Source: Penaeus vannamei
Lineage: Eukaryota; Arthropoda; Malacostraca; Decapoda; Penaeidae
Direction of reading: 5' to 3'
Length of the DNA: 15,000 nucleotides
NCBI RefSeq assembly: GCF_042767895.1
Contig: NC_091555.1
Location: forward strand, 34,153,550-34,168,549
Shown here: piece after piece, positions 9,641 through 15,000 of the stretch
Layout of the letters: the number at the start of each line of letters is the position of its first letter
Position numbering within the stretch: position 1 is the first letter of the stretch
Translations under genes and position numbers: made by a program
Notes under the pieces: model-generated
Told to the model about the DNA's origin: nothing
Databases searched by the model: none
Seen by the model: the letters and a program-made list of their open reading frames with translations, nothing else

Positions 9641-10057
9641 TCGGGGAAAACAATAAATCATATATAGCTTCAGGGAAGTGTACAGGTAACTTGGCAACAC
9701 CGGCAAGTGTTGGAGAGTTAGAACAGCTGTTCTCATTGTGGGAGCGTGAACGGGCCCCCTGCCAACATTAATTAAATCATGCAAGTGGTGAGACAAATGT
9801 ATGATAATTACGGCCTGTGGTGAAGGACTAGTTGCGCCAAGCAGTCAGTGTTCCTGGTGTATGATCTATATATTTATGAAATAATTACTTTGGGGTAATT
9901 TGCTGCGCTTCTAAAGTTATTATTTTTCTATCGGCGTCAGTCTATACACCATCAAGGAAATGGTGTCAGTTAGAATTAAGCAGGAGATTTTAATCTATGT
10001 AGTACTCATTTCATGTTAGCAACTAGCATGTTTTAGCGTTTTTTTTATTTGTTTTAG
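9641..10057. other. AT-rich unique DNA, no gene seen
   Basis: Mixed then AT-rich, with stops frequent in all frames. 10038-10073 is T-rich and forms the pyrimidine tract of the acceptor-like site described with the next candidate. Confidence 0.55.
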
Positions 10058-10074
10058 GTTAGTTTTTTTTTCAG

Positions 10075-10243
10075 AAATGATCGTACTCGAGTTTTGAACA
10101 TCATCAATCAATGTTTTACAAGAGTAGAAAAAAATCTGTACATATATGCTATAGGAACTGAACAGCTCTGTATCGTTACAGAAGAAAAAAGTTTACTACA
10201 TTTAGTGAGGTCGACCAAACCAATATGGAAAATAACCTCCTGA
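10075..10243 (+). other. Candidate terminal exon, 55 codons, coding unproven
   Basis: A strong 3' splice-like site, T9 then cag, ends at 10074. One frame, after a single leading base, is open from 10076 to TGA at 10241-10243. The same frame is closed upstream by TAG at 10055-10057, so the open part nearly coincides with the candidate exon. The peptide is balanced and hydrophilic, for example VLNIINQCFTRVEKNLYIYA followed later by VTEEKSLLHLVRSTKP. In DNA this AT-rich, a stop-free run of this length is moderately unusual but not rare. There is no ATG at its start, so it would need an upstream exon. Not recognised. Confidence 0.18.
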
Positions 10244-10289
10244 TTGTGAGATATCCTATAATATTAATGTGAGTCTCACTTCTAATTCA

Positions 10290-10496
10290 TTTGACTCGCT
10301 TGTTGCCACGCGAGTATGAATGCGAATATACACATAAATACACACTTTCACACGCATACCCACACAAAAACTCACGCTCACTTTATTTGTCTCTTCATTG
10401 GCTCCCTGGCTCCCTGTCCCGCTCTCTCACTGGCACTCCCACTAATTTGTCTCACTCACTCCCATTCATTCACTTATAACTCTCTCTCTCATCCAT
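10290..10496. repeat. Decayed CA then CT-type low-complexity DNA
   Basis: 10325-10380 is a mutated CA-like stretch (acacataaatacacac). 10381-10496 is pyrimidine-rich with ctccct, ctcactcact and a short CT run at 10480-10490. It appears to be the mutated shoulder of the repeat that follows. Confidence 0.75.
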
Positions 10497-10641
<145 letters not shown>

Positions 10642-10654
10642 CTCTGTCTCTTCT

Positions 10655-10675
10655 AAAAAAAAAAAAAGAAAAAAA
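10655..10675. repeat. A-rich tract A13-G-A7
   Basis: Thirteen A, one G, seven A, following the TG repeat. Read on the minus strand it is a T-rich tract ending in tag, resembling a 3' splice site, but it would lead straight into the CA repeat. A similar tract lies at 10936-10953. Confidence 0.9.
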
Positions 10676-10935
10676 TCATGAATCAGTTTCACGAGAAAAG
10701 AATTGCGTGTTCGAGCGTCAGAATCTCGTTTGCATCAGCTGCAGCCACCTCGCGCCCGGCTTCCTTCGTTCAGACTGACTTTGCCGCACCCGCGAATCCG
10801 AAACTCCGACATGATACCGGAATTTCACCCAACGCGGATTTGTTTTTTTCCTCCTTTCGCCTGACAGTAACGTTGCATTTCTCTCTCCTGATGGCCACGC
10901 TGCCGCGGTTCCAATTCTCTGCGATTCCTTCTTGG

Positions 10936-10953
10936 AAAAAAAAAAAGAAAAAA
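10936..10953. repeat. A-rich tract A11-G-A6
   Basis: Eleven A, one G, six A. Both this tract and the one at 10655 are preceded by cttct-like sequence and followed by tca.gaa.ca, with 14 of the 21 bases after the tracts identical. Confidence 0.85.
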
Positions 10954-11013
10954 TCACGAAGCACCTGCACGACGACGAGGGCAGGGGACGTCCGTCACAG
11001 GCGCGCATCCGAG

Positions 11014-11033
11014 CCCCCCCCCCCCCCCCCCCC
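11014..11033 (-). repeat. C20 homopolymer
   Basis: Twenty consecutive C on the + strand, G20 on the minus strand. It is the longest homopolymer in the window and lies inside the CpG-rich patch. It can form quadruplex or i-motif structures and is a likely place for sequencing length errors. Confidence 0.97.
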
Positions 11034-11075
11034 GCGCCTCCCTCGGGCATCGCTCGCGACGTGGCGGAGGGTAAG

Positions 11076-11340
11076 GAGGCTTCTCGGGTGCATGGCTGTT
11101 TCGCTTTTATGCTGTGTGTTATTGCAAGGTAGACGTATGGTATGCTGTGTGTTGTTATGCGAAGTTTATGAGATGTAATATTCATACTACAGCCAGGTGT
11201 GTGTATGCTTTCTGTTGGGGAAAGAGCGGTGAAGGACGCAGAGAGTTGGCAAAAAATGTGGTGTTGGTGGTATGGCATGGAGGACTTAAGGCGTTTGTTG
11301 GGAGTTCTGGAAGTTCGGCAATGGAGTGAAGCTGACGATA
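11076..11340. other. GT-leaning unique DNA, no gene seen
   Basis: Mixed sequence with G/T bias on the + strand (tgtgtgtt, gttgg). Short frames only in unique sequence, nothing recognised. A gag followed by ggtaagg at about 11067-11076 resembles a donor but has no partner. Confidence 0.5.
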
Positions 11341-11352
11341 GGGGGGGGGGGG
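11341..11352 (+). repeat. G12 homopolymer
   Basis: Twelve consecutive G after gacgata, followed by cgagagagg. A short length-variable tract similar to the one at 6549. Confidence 0.95.
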
Positions 11353-11505
11353 CGAGAGAGGTTGCGGAAGGGAGTGGGAGGCGGAGAAGAATATTGAATT
11401 CGGTATGCGAAGCTGCGAGAGTATGAACCGTACTTGCTCATTGCATGCAGTCTATTTATGTAATCAAGTTCTTTGTATTTCTCTTTGAATGGATTTATTT
11501 TCAGA

Positions 11506-11634
11506 ATGATGAAATCATTGAGGGCAGATCGTAGCTTAAGTATTTTGTCGGCAATCTGTATTTTGCATCTGAATGCCTTTGGACGAAATTCCCAAAAGCA
11601 CTTTCCAATCACTATCCCAGAAATAAAAACTTGA
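11506..11634 (+). other. Small ORF of 42 codons with signal-peptide-like start, unproven
   Basis: gatttattttcag, ending at 11504, resembles a 3' splice site. An ATG follows at 11506 with A at -3, and the frame runs to TGA at 11632-11634. The peptide starts MMKSLRADRSLSILSAICIL: a basic start, then a hydrophobic core ending near residue 22 and an NAFG that could be a cleavage site. An aataaa string (about 11622) overlaps the end of the frame. The mature part would be only about 18 residues. It lies antisense to the longer minus-strand open frame; at most one is likely real, and both may be chance. Confidence 0.12.
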
Positions 11635-11639
11635 CGAAT

Positions 11640-12180
11640 TTTTGCTTTTGAATGACACCCCGCAGTTTTTTGGAAAGAAAAATAGGCTCAGGCAAAATGA
11701 TAAAAAATTGGACAGACAGATGTAGAATTAGAGGCTGCAACGAGTGGCAAATTATAAATATTAGTTATTTAGAATTCTGATTGCGCAGGTGATTTTTTTC
11801 ATTGAATGTTGATACAAACACTGACAAAACTGAATTATTATATGAATTTATTTATTCGATCTAATTATGAAACGGAACAACGTTTAAAATAATTTATTCA
11901 TTATGACCTGCATGTGCGTATCATCGGCTGGTGGCATATCGTGCAAAATTTTGGAAGCGTTTCAGTTAAAGTAACGTAAATATGAAACGAAAAAAATATT
12001 TAGCGTTACAACTGTGCATGTTTATCTCTTTATTTTTGTTTACCAACAGACTTTGGCCTTTCGAGAAAAAATAAAAAGTGGATGCATATGATTAGATGAA
12101 TGTGGATAGGTAGATACATAGATAAATATTAGGTTTTGAATATTGCACATCATGTACACACACAAATGTATATTGCGTCA
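11640..12180. other. AT-rich unique DNA, no gene seen
   Basis: AT-rich with frequent stops in every frame and several AATAAA-type strings (near 12069). 12096-12124 has a loose gata/gata-like pattern (gatagg, gataca, gataaa) too degenerate to call a repeat. Confidence 0.6.
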
Positions 12181-12385
12181 CCCTTGCTCTGCCTTCCGTT
12201 TATTTTTCTCTCTTTTACGCTCTCCCACTTTCTCTTTTTTGAACTTCCTCTCCATGCTCCATTCTGTCTTTCTCCTTTATGCTCTTTCGCTTGTCTCCTC
12301 TAATGCCTTCTTATCTTTCTCCCTCCCCCACCCCTCTTTCTTCCTTATTCGCCGCATTCTCTTCCACTCCATCCTCTCACATCCG
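12181..12385. repeat. Pyrimidine-rich band, no fixed unit
   Basis: The + strand is mostly C and T (tctct, ctttc, cctcc) but with no repeating unit, so it may be a very old CT satellite or a strand-biased segment. The frame open over 12143-12427 is Leu/Ser/Phe-rich for this reason. Confidence 0.7.
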
Positions 12386-12447
12386 GGGACTCGCGGAATT
12401 CTCAAGTCCACGATCATTTGCTCGTAAGATGCACAAGTTGAGATTGC

Positions 12448-12756
12448 ATGGGCGATAATGACCCAAATTACCGGTGCTGCCTAACGCATGATTTGGATGC
12501 ATGCGACTTTGTGTGCTTAAGGCGACGCGCGCACGTGACCTGCTGCGGTTCGTCTTGCTGTTTCTTGAATCTGCAGGAAGAGTGGCGTGACGTGTTCGCT
12601 GCATTCGTGCGGACGGGAGTTTGCATGACTGTGATAATGCTCTTAACTCTTAATGATGCAGCTTATTTACGCAGTGATGTTGGGGCTGTGATTATGATGC
12701 AAAGGCACGTGGTGAAGGGTTTAATTCATATGCCGACATTTTTTATGAGGGGATAA
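12448..12756 (+). other. Open frame of 102 codons with internal acceptor-like site, coding unproven
   Basis: ATG at 12448 (G at +4) opens a frame to TAA at 12754-12756 in unique DNA. A good 3' splice-like site, tttcttgaatctgcag, ends at 12576. The 59 codons after it are in frame and look the most protein-like, starting EEWRDVFAAFVRTGVCMTVI, with a hydrophobic stretch TVIMLLTL. The first half is unusually rich in Cys (about nine in 42 residues). Either the whole frame or only a last exon from 12577 could be coding. The minus strand is open over 12377-12604 but not recognised. No family match is evident and there is no polyadenylation signal nearby. Confidence 0.2.
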
Positions 12757-12950
12757 TTTCCCAGTTGGGAATTTTTTGATAAAGCATTCAAATGCAGTTG
12801 GATGCTTTCGCGGCTTTCGATTATCCTGATCGTTCGAGTTCCAGATTTTAAGCCTGCGAGGAATTATTTTAGAAACAGATCATTCAGAGCAGGATTGACT
12901 CAGGAATCCCTACTGGAACTTATCTTCATTAATAGTGTTGAGATGGCAAG
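12757..12950. other. Unique DNA with a small hairpin, no gene seen
   Basis: aaagcattc at 12781-12789 pairs with ggatgcttt at 12800-12808 (9-bp stem with one G-T type pair, 10-base loop). A shorter ttccc/gggaa hairpin lies at 12758-12771. Both are small and may be chance. The rest is AT-leaning with no open frame of note. Confidence 0.45.
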
Positions 12951-13140
12951 CAGTTGTTAAGGGGGCGACAGAAGCAGCGGGTGAGTGGACCGGGGAGCGG
13001 AGCCAAGTGCCCCCGGCCTCGGCTCGCGTCACGCCCCTCCGACGCTTCCGGGAATCTGGGCACTTCGGCTCACCTGCCCGCGTGTTCGGGGGGCGCGCCG
13101 TTTCAGCCGGCCGCCTCTATGCTGCATCGTCTTAATTTTG
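12951..13140. other. CpG-rich patch with donor-like sites on both strands
   Basis: GC- and CpG-rich DNA (gcgcgcc, ccggccgcc). On the minus strand, cag followed by gtgagc (intron would start at 13073) is a consensus donor; an ATG with A at -3 lies 18 codons before it and is in frame, giving a short basic peptide starting MQHRGGRLKRRAPRTR. On the + strand, cgg followed by gtgagt (intron would start at 12981) is another donor-like site. Three overlapping + frames are open to about 13190. A first exon on the minus strand is conceivable, but no partner acceptor or known protein supports it. Confidence 0.15.
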
Positions 13141-13727
13141 GACGGGGATCGTATTCATGGGGATTAAAGTTAGCGCGGATGTGTGCTTGATCAATTACGG
13201 GCCCAGCAGACGTAGGGGGAAGATGAGTGGATTCTTTTACAACGAGACATTTATTTGTATTTACTTCCTCGCCTTGAAGTGGACCTGAACTAGATCATTG
13301 TGCCTGTTTGAAGACGTTTTTCTCCCATAGAAATTCGATAATGAAGTTCTTATCAGAAAGGAGAGAAAGAGAGTAGAACGAACAAGGGGGAGAGCGGGCC
13401 AACAAGGCGGTGTCAGCCGGATGCCCCGAGTACTTGAACTGTGTCTCAGGTTGGACGGCAGACAAGCGTCGCGAGAGACCCAAGACCTGGTGGGGGCGGC
13501 TCTGCTTTGAGGCTTTGGTTCTGCTTAGTGCTGTCTGGGGAATTTGGTGTTTGTTTGTTTGATTGTGGTAGTTTGCGCGAGGCTCTGTGAGGGTAGTGTT
13601 GTCATTTTTAGATCGTGTTTTGAGTACACAGTGGTGCATGCCACTGACCTGGCTCCTCAGTCACATACACATTTACTCGTAATTATTGTCAAGGCTATAT
13701 GTAGTTGTTGCTTATTGCTGTTACTGA
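13141..13727. other. Unique DNA, no gene recognised
   Basis: Mixed composition. The minus strand is open over 13295-13639 (114 codons) with an unrecognised Ser/Thr/Lys-rich product. The + strand is T/G-leaning at 13530-13620 (gtttgtttgttt near 13549-13560). No repeat arrays and no strong splice or promoter signals. Confidence 0.5.
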
Positions 13728-13961
13728 GAGAACGGGAGTAGAGGCTTCAGGGGGAGTCTGGCGGAATCGGAGGCAGACCTCAGGCTGGCTTTGCAGCCGC
13801 ACTCGCTCGTCGCTGGCCTTTGTGAGGTTCCCGTTGTGCACCTGAACGACGTGGCAGTTGAAAATTTATATCTTAATAGGGAAATAAATCATGGGCCGCG
13901 TTACTTCCTTTGGCGACCTGCATTTAAAATGTATTTATCTACTGCGTATTCGCATGAATAG
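13728..13961 (+). other. Stop-free + frame of 77 codons without an ATG start
   Basis: From just after a TGA at 13725-13727, one frame is open to TAG at 13959-13961 through a GC-richer stretch and then AT-rich DNA. The peptide is of balanced composition, for example LCEVPVVHLNDVAVENLYLN followed by HGPRYFLWRPAF. The only Met is near its end, so it would have to be an internal or last exon, but I see no good acceptor just upstream. The minus strand is also open across much of it. Not recognised. Confidence 0.12.
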
Positions 13962-14022
13962 GTCAACCTGTATGGCAGACGTGACTTGGTTTTGGGAATG
14001 CGGTGCCGCTCGCTATGTTAAC

Positions 14023-14040
14023 GATAAGGATAAGGATAAG
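14023..14040. repeat. (GATAAG)3
   Basis: Three perfect gataag hexamers. Short; listed because it is exact. Confidence 0.85.
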
Positions 14041-14115
14041 TCCGACGTGCGAAACTGAGCCTCGCCCGGGCTATGCCCATGAAGGGAGCCCACACGTCCG
14101 GCATGTGTAATTTGT

Positions 14116-14274
14116 TGTACGTACATGTATGTATATGTATGTATATTTGTGTGTGTGTGTATATGCGATATGTGTATATATATATATATATATATGAACG
14201 CACACACACACACTCACTCAAACTCACACATACATCCATACATCCATACATACACACATACACACATATATATC
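14116..14274. repeat. Compound TG/GTAT - TA - CA/CATA block with mirror complementarity
   Basis: Left arm: gtatgtatatgt units and a GT run (14126-14160). Centre: TA repeat at 14175-14195. Right arm: CA run (14200-14212), then actc, acatacatcc units and acac to about 14270. The left arm is TG-rich and the right arm CA-rich on the same strand, so they are broadly complementary around the TA centre and could extrude as an imperfect cruciform. Tyr-Ile and Thr-His frames here are repeat translations. Confidence 0.93.
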
Positions 14275-14923
14275 TGATCATTATTTTACTTCCATAGCTT
14301 TTAATTTATTCACTTCAGTCGATTTAATTACGAAACTCTTAATTCAAGAGACCGCCTCATCTGGCTCTCTTAGGATGGAAAGACACCGAGAATATTTTTT
14401 TTTTAATGAAGATTCATGTATAGGATTTTTCTTTTTTCCTCGGAATTGCATCCTTGATAATGACGACGCAACTTTAATGAGCACGAACTTCGATATCCAC
14501 CCGAGCGTCGCAAGGAATAGTAGGGATAAATGCCGATGCCCTGGGATATTATCCTAATGGAAGGCAATGCGATTAGGATTGATAGTAAAGCCGTTCGTAT
14601 ATGAGAAATGACGGATGTGTGCGTAGCATGAGTGGGCGAATCGGTATAAGCACGGACGTAGGGGTAATATCCGTTACGTTGTTAATGATTCAGATGACCA
14701 GACGGGTGATGGTAATGGTTCCGAGTTAGGGAAATGGTTCTATTGATTGCCGTGAGTCCGGTGCATTATGCATAGTAGAAGTAGAAACTGTTATTGGGTT
14801 GAAATATATCGCCAAACCAATCCGAAGTGTTGTTTGAATTGTATTATATGGCCGCTACAGATATTGACGTCGATAGATATTGAGATAAAAAGGATGAATC
14901 ATTTCGATTATGTCTACTTCACA
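14275..14923. other. AT-rich unique DNA, no gene seen
   Basis: AT-rich with short T-runs (14394-14404, 14429-14437) and frequent stops. A 60-codon + frame at 14375-14557 is not recognised. No repeat arrays. Confidence 0.55.
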
Positions 14924-14985
14924 GAACCAAATTAATTCAATTTCAATTGCAAAGCAACTTGCGCTTACCGACTGACTGAGCTCCC
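14924..14985 (-). other. tRNA-like remnant (possible tRNA-derived SINE head)
   Basis: On the minus strand, gggagctcagtcagtcggta (14985 down to 14966) closely resembles a tRNA D-arm with the box A promoter (agctcagtcggta in many tRNAs), but has an extra cagt. About 40 bases further a ggttc (14928-14924) matches the start of box B but the rest (tgtgaag) does not. No complementary acceptor stem or clear anticodon arm can be drawn. This suggests a decayed tRNA or tRNA-derived SINE rather than a working tRNA. It lies beside the window edge, so its 5' flank is nearly out of view. Confidence 0.3.
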
Positions 14986-15000
14986 GGCAATCAAATTCCA

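Larger units (their letters stand above)
10676..11075. other. CpG-rich patch, open on both strands, coding unproven
   Basis: GC- and CpG-rich unique DNA with a + frame from ATG at 10678 to 11178 (166 codons) and minus frames at 10718-11278 (186) and 10770-10970 (66). Several frames are open at once, so this is weak evidence for any. The long + and minus products carry Pro or Gly runs from the C20 tract, and no domain is recognised. The minus frame after the T-rich tract at 10936-10953, which ends in ccaag like a weak acceptor, contains RWVKFRYHVGVSDSRVRQ. Confidence 0.15.
11286..11687 (-). other. Minus-strand stop-free frame of 133 codons, no ATG at its start
   Basis: The frame is open from 11687 down to a stop at 11286 through AT-leaning unique DNA. 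It has no ATG near its start; the first usual Met is near residue 85, in the stretch HAMSKYGSYSRSF. The first two-thirds are Lys/Ile/Phe/Leu-rich, for example ADKILKLRSALNDFIILK, which could form an amphipathic helix. The end is Pro-rich because of the G12 run on the other strand. No domain recognised. Stop-free runs of this size are expected a few times by chance in 15 kb, so the call is weak. Confidence 0.12.

Overview
The window looks like non-genic DNA (intergenic or long-intron) from an arthropod, most likely a decapod crustacean and quite possibly a penaeid shrimp. The argument is indirect. Roughly a tenth of the 15 kb is long simple repeat, mostly CT/GA and CA/GT, often compound and often around or above 100 bp. 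The DNA between repeats alternates between AT-rich stretches and short CpG-rich patches. No operons, Shine-Dalgarno sites or dense coding appear, so it is not bacterial. No gene in it is diagnostic of a species.

Layout. Positions 1-80 hold the end of a 25-bp minisatellite. 580-900 is a compound CA / CACT / CT / hexamer block. 1617-1815 is a CpG-rich patch with a TATA-like box, followed by a CA-type satellite to 2122. 2123-4800 is mixed unique DNA with splice-like signals, a perfect GC-rich inverted repeat (3061-3098) and a CpG-rich patch (about 3760-4050). 4812-5305 is a very long CT then CA block. 5306-6548 is mostly unique and includes a possible two-exon arrangement. 6549-6747 holds G-runs and (AG)38. 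7140-8034 is unique DNA with several open frames, then a GGAA/GAAA block and a (GT)47(GC)7 tract (8468-8575). 8841-9640 is strongly purine-skewed on the + strand and contains a tight G-quadruplex motif. 10497-10640 is (CT)n joined to (TG)30. 10676-11075 is CpG-rich and carries a C20 run. 11080-12950 is unique DNA with a pyrimidine-rich band at 12181-12385. 12951-13140 is another CpG-rich patch. 14116-14274 is a TG/TA/CA block with inverted-repeat symmetry. The right edge holds a tRNA-like remnant on the minus strand.

No protein family could be recognised in any reading frame. Many of the long open frames are translations of microsatellites. A handful of frames in unique DNA lie beside good-looking splice signals and are recorded as candidate exons, all at low confidence; about this many would be expected by chance. 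I see no sign of a novel molecular system. The most checkable points are the G-quadruplex motif, the Z-DNA and H-DNA type repeat tracts, the hairpins, the tRNA-like edge and the short list of exon candidates.
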